DNA of 64,000 nt from Forficula auricularia. Its lineage: Eukaryota; Arthropoda; Insecta; Dermaptera; Forficulidae. Both the position numbers and the translations under genes were made by a program. The DNA lies in the NCBI GenBank assembly GCA_024734495.1, contig JALMQS010000075.1, forward strand, positions 4,634,832 to 4,698,831, written 5' to 3'. This document shows positions 44,295 to 55,097 of this stretch, piece after piece (the stretch's first letter is position 1; each line of letters starts with the position of its first letter). Below the pieces are notes generated by a model. It saw only the letters and a program-made list of their open reading frames with translations, did not search any database and was not told where the DNA came from.

Positions 44295-46125
44295 TACAGG
44301 GTGATTCACGGTCGATGGCACGTTAGACGTTTATGGAAAACGGAAAGCAGGATTTTTCTGAAAATTTAGCACCTTACATTTTCTTACCTGTTTTATCGAT
44401 CTAAAATATTTTCAGCATTGCGACGTTTCGGCTTCCATCGAAAAGTCGTAGCAACTTTATTTTTTTAAATGGAACACCCCGTATATTAACACGTTTTTAG
44501 AACCGCCCTTTTATTAAAATACTTTTTTGTTAATATTATCCTATACCTATCTCTATCGGTTTTCGAGATAAAAAATAATTTGTGTTAAATATGGTCCAAA
44601 ACATGGCCCTAATTAAACTTAAATAAATTAGTGCTCTCAATTCATGGAAAGTTGATATTTTGGTGGTAGTTTAGACAGACCCGAAGTATTTAATTTACGC
44701 CGAAAAATCGACTCCATATTATACAGGGCGTGCTAAGATTACTATTATTTCCGTTATTCATAAAAGGGGTCAAAAGTTCGTTTTTTTCAAATGAGACCCC
44801 CTGTATATTACTCAATAAATTGAAAGACGAAGAAAAATGCTTTAAGACGATATATCATGTCCCTATACCTAAAACATCAAGTTTTCTTAATAAAGGTGCT
44901 TTTTCGTGAAAAATTACTTTTTAATGAATTTAATTTTAACTAACCATGGAAATATCAAACTTATGACAGTTTGTTGACTATTTATAAGTAACTTATAAAG
45001 AGTTTATTGACAGTGTTCAAAAAATCTCCCAAAATGATCAGCAAATATTGATTATTCAAACGAAGTTCTTATGAAATTATTTATTTTGTACTATCAGGAC
45101 TTCGTTTGAATAATCAATATTTGCGATCATTTTGGGAGATTTTTTTGAACATCGTCAATAAACTCTTTATAAGTTACTTATAAATAGTCAACAAACCAGC
45201 TATATAAGTTTCTAAAAGACAAAGAGGTTGTACTATGCTGATGCAAATAAACATATACATATTATATCTCAAGATGATATATCTGTATATATATTATTTA
45301 TTTGTTTGATAATCAATCAAACAAATAAATAATATATATACAGATATATCATCTTGAGATATATGTGTATATGTTTATTTGCATCAAGCAGATGGACAAC
45401 CTCTTTGTTTCTCTTTGTGAAATCTAACTAACTCTGCTACTCTCGGCAAAACAAAAACTTTTCAATTATGTCATTAAGCTTCTGATATTTCCATGGTTAT
45501 TTAAAATTAAATTCATTAAAAAGTAATTTTTCACGAAAAAGCACCTTTATTAAGAAAACTTGATGTTTTAGGTATAGGAACATGATATATCGTGTTAGAG
45601 CATTTGTCTTCGTCTTTCAATTTAATGAGTAAAAAACGAACTTTTGACCCCTTTTATGAATAACAGAAATAATAGTAATCTTAGCACGCCCCTGTGTAAT
45701 ATGGAGTCGATTTTTTGGCGTAAAGTAAATACTTCGGGTGTGTCTAAACTACCACAAAAATATCAACTTTCCATGAATTGAGACCAGTAATTTATTTAAG
45801 TTTAATTAGGGCCATGTTTTGGACCATATTTAACACAAATTATTTTTTATCTCGAAAACCGATAGAGATAGGTATAGGATAATATTAACAAAAAAGTATT
45901 TTAATAAAAGGGCGGTTCTAAAAACATGTTAATATAATAGGGTGTATAATATTTAAAAAATAAAGTTGCTACGACTTTTCGATGGAAGCCGAAACATCGC
46001 AATGCTGAAAATATTTTAGATCGATAGAACAGGTAAGAAAATGTAAGGTGCTAAATTTTCAGAAAAATCCTGCTTTCCGTTTTCCATAAACGTCTAACCT
46101 ACCATCCACCGTGAATCACCCTGTA
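44295..46125. mobile_element. 1.83 kb palindromic element with nested palindromes
   Basis: Outer arms 44295-44970 and 45480-46125 start TACAGGGTGATTCACGG and match over about 650 bp with scattered differences. The centre holds two further inverted repeats: 44976-45198 (arms about 95 bp, TCCCAAAATGATC) and 45206-45475 (AAAGAGGTTGT to CTCTTTG, centre TTTGATAATCAATCAAAC). No ORF and no ribozyme core. Confidence 0.88.
45206..45475. repeat. Central palindrome related to 51766-52330
   Basis: Arms contain GATGCAAATAAACATATACA and GATGATATATCTGTATATAT, and the right flank GCAAAACAAAAACTTTTCAA, all shared with the ribozyme palindrome at 51.77-52.33 kb. Here the ribozyme segment is absent and the arms meet at a 10 bp centre. 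Confidence 0.8.
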
Positions 46126-46759
46126 TATATAATAACACTTTGTCACATTTTCATTATTTTATTATTTTTAATTACACTAAATACAAGTAAGTGTATTCCC
46201 TGGATCCATTGGCTCACCAGCATCTGATGTATGTCTGTCCGTCTGTCTACCTCTATTCAACTTTTAAATCCCTTTTTCTTTATTTCATCTTCCTCTGCTT
46301 CTTTAAACGTTATTTAAATAATTTTCTAAATGGGAACAAGGCAAATCTCTCGTTTTAATTCTGTTAATCTTTTCTACTTAAAAAACAAAAGTTAAAAAAA
46401 TCTCTCCTTTTTTTATCCTCTTTTCCAGCCCCTTTATAATCTTTCTTTTTAATTCATTTTATATTATATATATGTATATGTTTGGCCTGTCTGCCTTGAG
46501 TTTTGCAAATCAACAGATTTACGATTTATTTAAACAAGAAACACTCCAAAAAAGAAAAAGAAAAGATAAAAAGATATTTGATCCAATCAAGATATTAATA
46601 TTAAGTCTTTTTTTCTCTCTTTTATTTAACATTTTAAAGAATATTATTAATAAATCTAATAAAAATTTAATTATGAAGTGAAAAAGAGAAAGAAAGATTG
46701 TAGAAATGAGTGAAGTAAAAAAAGGAGGAAATTGGATTAAATAAGACACTTTGCTTAAA
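46126..46759. other. AT-rich anonymous sequence
   Basis: Overlapping frames on both strands (46472-46749) are low-complexity and mirror each other. No gene recognised. Confidence 0.45.
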
Positions 46760-47060
46760 TGGGATTAGAAATTATATTTTGAAAGAACCCTTGAATGGGG
46801 ATTTTGGTTAAGACAAGCGAAAACAAAATTTATTGACAAAAAATTGAAAATATTTGAATTTGATATATTGGGGATATACTTAGAATTATATATATATCCC
46901 TAATATATCAAATTTAGCAAAAAATTGTATACCTTACTTTGCATAGTAGCTTTATTTAGGTATACGAACTTAATAACTAAACACTTAGAAATTGTGAAGT
47001 TAGTGTTTCAAACAACATGAAGTAATCAAGTTATAAAAAAAATTCTGTAAAACTTTTTCA
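46760..47060 (+). repeat. Single copy of the second half of the 690 bp repeat
   Basis: ATTATATTTTGAAAGAACCC to AACAACATGAAGTAATCAAG matches 53.44-53.71 kb and 54.13-54.41 kb. It includes a short inverted repeat around GATATATTGGGGATATA. Confidence 0.8.
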
Positions 47061-47073
47061 GATTTAATAATAG

Positions 47074-47597
47074 AAGGTCTCTACCCACTACAACGTATCA
47101 TACTATGACCGTACTAGGAACGTATCAGACATGAAAAGCAACACGAGACGTCCTACTATGCCCACTGAAACGGATCGACGGCGTTCTGTGCCCGTATATG
47201 CCCGTATATTGCCCGTATGTAATCTGTATCATCATACAGATCTAAATCCACCAAAATCGATAGGAAACTACTACTAAAGTACTAAAGTAGTACTAAAGTA
47301 CTTGGAGCGTGTCGGGTAAAAAAATATTCTTTGTATTAAAAAGTATGAGACTATGCCCACTAGACCGTTTCGTCACCGACCAGCACCGTCGCGTGCCATG
47401 CGCGGAGCGTATCGGCACCGGCAAAATATTCTCACCGACAATTTATTAACGCTCCGTGCATGGCACGCGACGGTGCTGGTCGGTGAAGGAACTGTCTAGT
47501 GGGCATAGTCTCATACTTTTCAATACAAAGAATATTTTTTTACCCGACACGTTCCTAGTACGGTCATAGTATTATACGTTGTAGTGGGTAGAGACCT
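47074..47597. mobile_element. MITE with 5 bp duplication, nested inverted repeats
   Basis: Terminal repeats AAGGTCTCTACCCACTACAA on both sides, flanked by AATAG. Inside is a second inverted repeat (GTGTCGGGTAAAAAAATATT to ATGCCCACTAG) and a third GC-rich one around CACCGTCGCGTGCCATGC. A 5 bp duplication would fit Transib, but the family is open. No ORF. Confidence 0.75.
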
Positions 47598-47749
47598 TAA
47601 TAGTAAAAATATATTAATAAAAAAGGTGTAAGCGAAAATACAATTTGTCATCTTTCAATTTTTTAAACTTTTCTAGAAAACCGTTCATTTTAAATCAAAT
47701 ATCATTTTATATTATTGAGCAGTTCAAAAATGAGAAATTTTTCTGAATG

Positions 47750-48050
47750 TGAACAAAAAAAATTCAATCAACAAGACTAACAGATATGGATTATGTTTTT
47801 TTTTTAATATTATCAAAATTTGTTTTTCCGTAGGTTTAGGTAAATAATTTTATTATTTATTTTTATTCAATGTAATTTCATCTTCAAGACATTCTCTGAA
47901 TCATTGTTTATTTTCAAAATATTTATTTGTTTATAGTTATTTATAAAAAAAATTATTTTTCCAAATTTCCATTGATAAAGGGAGAGAGAATTTCTCTAGA
48001 AACGTTAAAATTTTTAATAACCCTTTTTGATTTTGTTTTTATATGAAATA
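47750..48050 (+). repeat. Penelope-like terminal fragment, second copy
   Basis: Matches 33640-33960. At 47981-48012 TTGATAAAG, GAGAGAGAATTTCTCT and GAAACGTT are the decayed remains of a hammerhead (C of CTGATGA lost). Confidence 0.55.
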
Positions 48051-48474
48051 ATTTTATTTATTTAATAATAATCAGAAAGATTATCCAATTATTAGAAAAA
48101 ATTTAAACAATAAATTTACCATATATATATGTAATTATATATATATCCCAAATATATTATTTTTAATATCCTAAGTTAAACAGGGGAATTTTTGAGTAGA
48201 GCAATTATTATTTGTTTTATAAGAAGAATTTTTTAGTTTTCTAATAAACCGTACAAATATGAGAATGTTTTTATAAAAAAATATTTTTTTTATTTTAATA
48301 ACAGAAAATTGAATAGATTTAAGGGTTTGAAAACTTTGTGTTGCAAAAATGCATACAATTAAAAAAAAATATTAATATATTATACTCGTATGTTTTAATC
48401 AGTATGACCAAATGAACTGAAATTGAGCCCAAATGTTTGTTATTATTTTGTACCAAAAAATTTAACATTTTTTT

Positions 48475-48837
48475 AGTTTTTTTTTTTTGATGATATTGAT
48501 GTGAGAAGGAGATACACCAGAAGGTGGATCCCTTAAAGGCCTTTATGGGCTGGCCCCTCCATTGTGAAAAGAACAGAGTAGAAGGAAAAGAAGCCGGGAT
48601 CACGGGCCAATCTCAGAAACTTAGATACAATTCAATATCCAATTTACTAAGGTTTTAGGAGCTTCGAGCAGTGGTAAGTTCTCCGCGCGATAAATTCGGT
48701 TAAATTTATCTCCCACTTAATTTTTATTACCAGGCCCTATACTTACAGAAAAAATGTCTGGGTATAGCCGGGAATCGAACCCGAGACCTCCGGGTGGCCA
48801 GTCAGTTACTCTGACCATTACACCACGGAGGCGGACA
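48475..48837 (-). mobile_element. tRNA-derived SINE, second copy
   Basis: Same family as 32345-32707, with T run at 48475-48489. Minus-strand head: TCCGCCTCCGTGGTGTAATG, GTCAGAGTAACTGACTGG and GGGTTCGATTCCCGGC, better preserved than the other copy. No long target duplication seen. Confidence 0.88.
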
Positions 48838-49970
48838 GTTAGAATCTATTCACTTGAAAAAAAATAACGTTTCTTGAAAAACCATTTTCACTTTTTCTTA
48901 CAATAATTCTCCTTTTCAGATCCAATTTACATGCAATCTTCAAGTGTCTTATCATCATCTATTGAATATATACCTATTCTCCTAATTTATTGTTCAATAA
49001 AGGTCATCTATAAGAATAATAAATAAATAAATAAAATATCGAAAAGAAATCAAATCATATAAATATTTCGGTATCGATTATATATATAATTTAACTTTAA
49101 CAACAACAACCATTAAAAAGTTTTTTTAACCTATAAATAATATTTATATAAAAAAAAACTTTTATATCTGGATAAATAAATTTTGGATCTTTAGAAAATT
49201 GGATCATGGAATATATATATATATCATCTATTTATTTTTATTGTACTTGGTAATTTGAATTTTGCATGCAAATAAGTAAGATCCCCCCCCCCTCTATATT
49301 TATCTACCCCCTCCCCACACACCCACATAATCTATCTAATCTATCCTCCCTTCTCAAATGATATTATTCTTGATCTAAGATTTCTATTCTATTTTATTTA
49401 GGTATATTTACCTATATATAAAGTTGAAGAATGTTTGATATATTTTTGATGATATAATTTTTATTGTCACTTATTAGATATAAATAATACTACCAGCAAC
49501 GGTACGGGAAAAGAAAATGTAAAAATTTTCGAGAGAAATTCTTCCTATATCAATGGAATTTGAAAAAACAAATAATTGCTCTTACTCAAAAATTCTCCTG
49601 TTTAACTTTGGATATTAAAAATAATATATTTGGGATATATATGTTACGGTAAATGTATACTCTTGGGAAATGTACACTTTTACCATAAAATGTGTACATT
49701 TTCCATAAAGTTAGGTATATGTGAACTGAATATAATGTATATGTACATTTCACGGCAAGTGTGTACTCTTGCCTTCACGTTTTGGTAAATGTATACTCTT
49801 ACCTTCATGATTTAAGAAAAGTTGGAATACAAATAAATTAAAAATGTTGTTGCAGTAAAAAAATATTTATTTAAATAAACATAATACAAAAGGCTTTAAT
49901 AACGAAAATTATTTTAATAAAAAATGTAAATGACTAACAAAACATACTTTTCTTTGCATATTATATAATA
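48838..49970. other. AT-rich anonymous sequence
   Basis: 49630-49810 has three or four degenerate repeats of GTAAATGTATACTCTTACC type. The remainder is A/T-rich with no assignable feature. Confidence 0.45.
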
Positions 49971-51322
49971 CGAGCTTTTCGTGCGTGCCTTCGGCACGCC
50001 CTCGAAGCTCGGCCCTCCGGAGCTGGTGCCCTGGCGGGCAGCGTCTCGGTCCAAAAATTTTATTCCTCTTAAAAAACCACACTCCAAATGTATACCCGTA
50101 AACTACCGAAAATACATCGTCTCTTAAAAGTTTCGCATCTTTAATTTTTGAGTGGCGAGGGGGGGGGGGGAGAGGAACAATTATCAATATATTTAATGTT
50201 TCTTAACGTTACGAACTGAGACAACGGCGCACATCATCCAATGTTGTGATAGGACCGCGGATGGGCGGGTTAAGAGGCATGACGCGGTGGTACGATGTCT
50301 GGCCGATGATTTGATCAAAAAGGGAATGCGTGTCGAGTTGGAGTACTAGTACTCCAGCTCGGCAGGCAATAGAAAGCTAGACATCGTGGCAAAGGATGCG
50401 TCGGGGGTGGTGTGGGTTTTGGACGTCCAGATCGTCTCCGCGCTTGCAGGACTGGGTGTTGCCCACCGAAACAAAATAGAAAAATATAGGGGCAACTCCA
50501 GTCTGGTGGACAATATTGCGGAGCGATTTGGCGTCGGGGCGGGCTCGGTCAGGGTCGAGGCCATCACACTCTCGTGGAAGGGAGTGTGGTGGCATAAAGC
50601 GGTGGGGCCCCTCATCGCCCCGGGTATGTCGCAAAAAACAATAAATAATGATGACATATAGAGCGATGAGGGGATCTCTCCTTAATTTTTACACTTTCGG
50701 CAGAAGAACATATAGAGCGGGTGGCGTATGATTATTAATTGTAAATACAAAAAAGAAAAGAAATGTGAAATGTGAGTCAGGATTAATCCTGGCTCTCTCA
50801 TCCACCGGCTCTGAATTTGAATTTATTTGTTCTGAAGCTGAAAGTGTGAAGTTTGTGTGGTGAACTTTTGTCTTTGTAAGAGGCGGCCCGCTCCTCGGAG
50901 GCCCAATAATTAAAATAAAATAAAAGAATTGGGGTCTTTCATTTCAAAATTCGAATATATATATTTCAAATTTGCCTGGTTAATGAAAATCGATTGGAGC
51001 CATCAGTTTAAAATCAGAGCTGAGAATTATATTTCAAATTTGCCTCGTTAATTAATATATATTTAATGTTTCTTAATTTAAAATCTATTGGTGATTTTTC
51101 ATTTTCATTCGAGTTCAAATGAATACAATATTATCTCGACACAAAGTCTAAATCAAAAATATATAGTTTTAGTAACAGAAATCAAGATATAAATATTAAT
51201 GTTACATTGGTCTAATGGCTAGAGCTCATGCCCTTAGTTCAAGAGTTCGTCGGTTCGATTCTAGGCAAGAGGGTAATTTTTTTAGAGAAATTTCTCTAAG
51301 CGTTCTTACAAATTAATCTAGA
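49971..51322 (-). mobile_element. Helitron-like family A, copy 4, carrying an R2-type insertion
   Basis: Minus-strand copy with both ends: TCTAGATTAATTTGTAAGAA-like start at 51322 and GCGTGCCGAAGGCACGC plus GCTCG at 49971. The antisense tRNA-like block is at 51205-51275, with ACATTGGTCTAATGGCTAGA (box A) and GGTTCGATTCTAGG (box B). At 50207-50930 it is interrupted by a foreign 724 bp segment. Confidence 0.7.
50207..50930 (+). pseudogene. R2-type LINE 3' end with restriction-like endonuclease
   Basis: Plus-strand frame from 50206: LRTETTAHIIQCCDRT and KRHDAVVRCLADDLIKKG (the histidine-cysteine part of the C-terminal zinc motif and following helix), a TAG at 50347-50349, then KLDIVAKDASG, WVLDVQIVS and HRNKIEKY to the stop near 50661. 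KLDIVA...VLDVQ is the PD-(D/E)xK-like catalytic stretch of the R2/RLE-bearing LINE group. The fragment is 5' truncated, has one in-frame stop, and ends in an A/T tail. Base composition is much less AT-rich than its surroundings. Confidence 0.85.
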
Positions 51323-51339
51323 CAAATATATATAGTATT

Positions 51340-51560
51340 AGACGTATGTTTCGTCATTTTATTTTTGACTTTCTCAGCGACTTATTTCTCAACTCAATTG
51401 TCCAATATCATTATGAGAAACATTCTTTTTTCTTCTTTTCCAATTTTTTAGATAGAATATTTCACATAATTATCGGAAATTGACTTGAGAATTAAGTTGC
51501 TGAGAAAGTCACAAATAAAATGACGAAACGTGTACGTCTTATTTAATATAAAACTAATTA
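51340..51560. repeat. Palindrome with degenerate hammerheads
   Basis: TTAGACGTATGTTTCGTCAT and GACTTTCTCAGCGACTTA face CTGAGAAAGTCAC and AATGACGAAACGTGTACGTC. Each arm is a hammerhead in which CTGANGA became CTGAGAA or equivalent, so both are likely inactive. Related to the motif at 28275-28313. Confidence 0.75.
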
Positions 51561-51739
51561 AATTATGGATATGATTAACCAAACGATTAATCAAAAAAAT
51601 TTACTCTTTTGATTAGAGTATATTTCATGTATCTGTGATTTCAATTTCGATATAAAGTATTTAATTTGACCGGGCCATATTCGATCTTGTTTGAAATTGA
51701 TCGCCGGGACATCTAGTGGCGGAAAAAGGAAGCTAAACG

Positions 51740-51762
51740 TTGTTACAAATTAATCTAGACAA
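51740..51762 (-). mobile_element. Helitron-like family A, 5' end only
   Basis: GTTGTTACAAATTAATCTAG is the reverse of the family A 5' end. It sits at the edge of the next palindrome. Confidence 0.5.
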
Positions 51763-51912
51763 ACATATATAGTTGAAAAGTTTTTGTTTTGCCGAGAGTA
51801 GCAGAGTTGTTGATTCGCAAAGAGAAACAAAGAGGTTGTCCTCTGCTTGATGCAAATAAACATACACACATATATATCGAGATGATATATCTGTATATAT
51901 ATTATTTATTTG

Positions 51913-51953
51913 TTTGAGACTATAGTTTCGAAGACTTGGCTTCATCATCAGTC
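51913..51953 (-). ncRNA. Hammerhead ribozyme motif 11
   Basis: Minus strand: CTGATGA (51945-51951), helix II GAAG/CTTC, GAAA (51926-51929), helix III ACTATAGT, GUC cleavage triplet. Helix I is short (two pairs). Confidence 0.82.
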
Positions 51954-52197
51954 TTTCTTCAATTATAAATGTTTTTCATGGAGTCAATATCATATGGAAA
52001 TTGAAAACTTGGTGTTCTTTCGTCACTGCTGGAGGGCTAGGAACTAATAAAGACATTCTATCTGGGCTCACATTCAAATATATACAATCAGATAATAATA
52101 TATCTGAATGTATATAACGATGTATGTGACGAAAGAACACCAAGTTTTCAATATCCATATGATATTGACTCCATGAAAAACATTTATAATTGAAGAA

Positions 52198-52239
52198 AGA
52201 CTGATGATGAAGACCAAGTCTTCGAAACTATAGTCTCAA
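52198..52239 (+). ncRNA. Hammerhead ribozyme motif 12
   Basis: CTGATGA at 52201, helix II GAAGAC/GTCTTC (6 bp), GAAA at 52224, helix III ACTATAGT, GUC triplet with predicted cleavage after C52235. Helix I only AG/TC before a mismatch. Confidence 0.83.
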
Positions 52240-52330
52240 ACAAATAACTAATATATATACAGATATATATGTGTGTATGTTTATTTGCATTAAGCAGAGA
52301 ACAACCTCTTTGTTTCTCTTTGTGAAACAT

Positions 52331-52890
52331 ATATAGTATATATAAATAATAATCATATATTAAGGATATAGCTATATTTATAAATTTTAAGCTTGCTGGA
52401 TACTAAAACAATCTTATCGTAAATAATTAGGATTAAAACGTTATTAATGGATTTACAACTATGATGAACCATTTATTGAATCTCTCAATTTCTTCTAATC
52501 GGTTTTTAATTTTATAAATACTTAGTAACTATAACATTTTTAAATAATATTATCAATTTATTTAATAATAATAATGGAGAATGTGTCATTAGAATAGTAA
52601 ACGTAACAATCAATTTCTAATGGCGGTATTTTATTAATTGGAATTGAATACTAACCAATTTCAGTTGTGAATGCCAATTGTGTTGAATACATATCTCTTT
52701 AAAATGACAATATTGACCAAGTTTATAGCTAATTGTATTTGATTACAGGCATATAGAGGTGGGCCGGAGAGAAAGCCAAGCTACCTACCTACGAAACTAC
52801 ATATGTATTTACGCCGGGTGGGTAGGTATATACTCTAGAATATGCACTTTGCATTCGAACAACAACAACAACGCCTCCTACCTATCTTTT

Positions 52891-52959
<69 letters not shown>

Positions 52960-53090
52960 ATTATATATATATATAGATGTGTGTCAGTGTGTGTGTGTGT
53001 CAATAGGCCTGGTATTGCTTGGCCGTTTGATTGTCTGGGGAGAGAAAGCCCTCAGGGGTTCGAACGGAGTCCACTCCGTCGAGGGAAGCC
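52331..53090. other. Anonymous sequence with (AT)n
   Basis: (AT)n from about 52893 to 52955 and again to 52977, then (GT)n at 52981-53000. 53010-53090 is less AT-rich. No gene; the frames across the (AT)n are poly-Tyr/Ile artefacts. Confidence 0.5.
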
Positions 53091-54834
53091 AAGCATTTAC
53101 CCTTCACTTTGATAAAAAGATCCACCCCCGCCCAATCCACTTGTCTGATAAGAAATCTTTTTTTGAAAAAATTGCCTAAAATTGAAAAAAAAATGATATA
53201 TTTTCTTTGCCATGTTTATTATTATCTTATCCAAAACATTTATGAGAAAAAACAAGCCAAGTTTGAAAAAATAGTGAAATCTTAGAAGATGCTGCCAAGT
53301 TAAATTCCACGAGAATAATTAACTATTTTGCCCCGAGGGCTTTTGCGGGTGGAGAGTCCAAAGAATTAATTCGTACATCCACTTGAACATCCAAAAATAA
53401 ATTTTAGATAGTGTGAACAAACTAATAGACTAGGAAAATAATTAAATTATATTTTGAAAGATCCCTTGAATGGGGATTTTGGTTAAGACAAGCGAAAATA
53501 AAATTTATTGACAAAAAATTGAAAATATTTAAATTTGATATATTGGGGATATACATAAAATTATATATATATATATCCCTAATATATCAAATTTAACAAC
53601 ATTTTTTATACCTGATTTTACATATACAGTAGCTTTATTTAGGTATCCGAACTAAATACCTAAACACTTAGAAATAGTGAAGTTAATGCTTCAAACAACA
53701 TGAAGTAATTAAGTAATAAAATAATCTAATAGTTTTGTAAAAAAAAAAAAAAAAAATAAAAAATTCCTGTAAAATATTACCAAGTATTTACCCTTCACTT
53801 TGATAAAAAAGAACCACCCCCGCACAATCCACTTGTCTGATAAGAAATCTTTTTTTGAAAAAATTGCCTAAAATTGAAAAAAAAGAATGATATATTTTCT
53901 TTGCCATGTTTATTATTATCTTATCCAAAACATTTATGAGAAAAAACAAGCCAAGTTTGAAAAATAGTGAAATCTTAGAAGATGCTGCCAAGTTAAATTC
54001 CACGAGAATAATTAAATATTTTGCCCCGAGGGCTTTTGCGGGTGGAGAGTCCAAAGAATTAATTCGTACATCCACTTGAACATCCAAAATTAAATTTTAG
54101 ATAGTGCGAACAAACTAATAGACTAGGAAAATAATTAAATTATATTTTGAAAGATCCCTTGAATGGGGATTTTGGTTAAGACAAGCGAAAACAAAATTTA
54201 TTGACAAAAAATTGAAAATATTTAAATTTGATATATTGGGGATATACATAAAATTATATATATATCCCTAATATATCAAATTTAACAACATTTTTATACC
54301 TTATTTTACATATACAGAAGCTTTATTTAGGTATCCGAACTAAATACCTAAACACTTAGAAATAGTGAAGTTAATGCTTCAAACAACATGAAGTAATTAA
54401 GTAATCAAAAATCTAATAGTTTTGTAAAAAAAAAAAAAAAAATAAAAAATAAAAAATTCCTGTAAAATATTACCAAGTATTTACCCTTCACTTTGATAAA
54501 AAGAACCACCCCCGCACAATCCACTTGTCTGATAAGAAATCTTTTTTTTGAAAAAATTGCCTAAAATTGAAAAAAAAAGAATGATATATTTTCTTTGCCA
54601 TGTTTATTATGATCTTATCCAAAACATTTATTGCGAAAAAACAAGCCAAGTTTGAAAAAATAGTGAAATCTTAGGAGATGCTGCCAAGTTAAATTCCCCT
54701 AGAATAATTAAATCTTCTGCCCCGAGGGCTTTTGCGGGTGGAGAGTCCAAAGAATTAATTCGTACATCCACTTGAACATCCAAAAATAAATTTTAGATAG
54801 TGCGAACAAACTAATAGACCAGGAAAATAATTAA
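53091..54834 (+). repeat. Tandem repeat, 2.5 units of about 691 bp
   Basis: Units start AGCATTTACCCTTCAC at 53091, AAGTATTTACCCTTCAC at 53782 and 54475; the third stops at about 54834. A GC-richer block in each unit (TTTGCGGGTGGAGAGTCC, TTAATTCGTACATCCACTTG) is also present once in reverse at 59966-60025. Unit ends contain A-rich runs. The minus-strand frame 54087-53788 is not supported by the other units. Confidence 0.93.
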
Positions 54835-54959
54835 ACAAAAACTAATACCGGAAAAGCAGAAACTTTGTTGTCATGTTTATTGTAAACATTCGAAAAAAAT
54901 ATCCAGCTTATTTTAAAGTGGGGGATGTTCCAGCTGTTCACGTAAACAAGTGAAGAATA

Positions 54960-55084
54960 TAATAATAAAACTTGAACAAAATGCGAGGTAGGTTTCACAA
55001 AAAAACCTACCTCGCATCTTGCTCAAGTTTTATTATTATATTAAAATGTTTCACCTAGAACCAACACCTAACTCCTTAAAATTT
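54960..55084 (+). mobile_element. Tail-family hairpin element, 125 bp, 12 bp duplication
   Basis: Hairpin arms TAATAATAAAACTTGAACAA and GCGAGGTAGGTTTCAC enclose a few A residues. The tail ATGTTTCACCTAGAACC and CAACACCTAACTCC follows. Direct repeats AAGTGAAGAATA at 54948-54959 and 55085-55096. No ribozyme in this member. Confidence 0.92.
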
Positions 55085-55097
55085 AAGTGAAGAATAT

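Larger units (their letters stand above)
51766..52330. mobile_element. Ribozyme palindrome, about 565 bp
   Basis: Left arm 51766-52020 and right arm 52125-52330 are reverse complements (AAGAGAAACAAAGAGGTTGT, GATGCAAATAAACATACACA, TGGAGTCAATATCATATGGA). Each arm has a hammerhead. The outer parts match the centre of the 44.3-46.1 kb palindrome, and a diverged relative is at 1.45 kb. No coding. Confidence 0.9.

Noticed and set aside
44420..44460. Hammerhead-like GAAACG near ATGGAAGCC in the 44.3 kb palindrome (minus strand)
   Set aside because: CTGATGA is absent (TTTTCGATGG instead), so only half of the core is present.
46472..46749. Overlapping hydrophobic ORFs on both strands
   Set aside because: Low-complexity AT-rich sequence, mirror frames, no start context or motif.
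52759..53112. 117-residue ORF with Tyr-Ile repeats
   Set aside because: It is the translation of an (AT)n microsatellite.
53788..54087. 99-residue minus-strand ORF in the tandem repeat
   Set aside because: Equivalent frames in the other two units are interrupted. The VDVRINSL similarity to a ligand-gated channel exon is too short to support.
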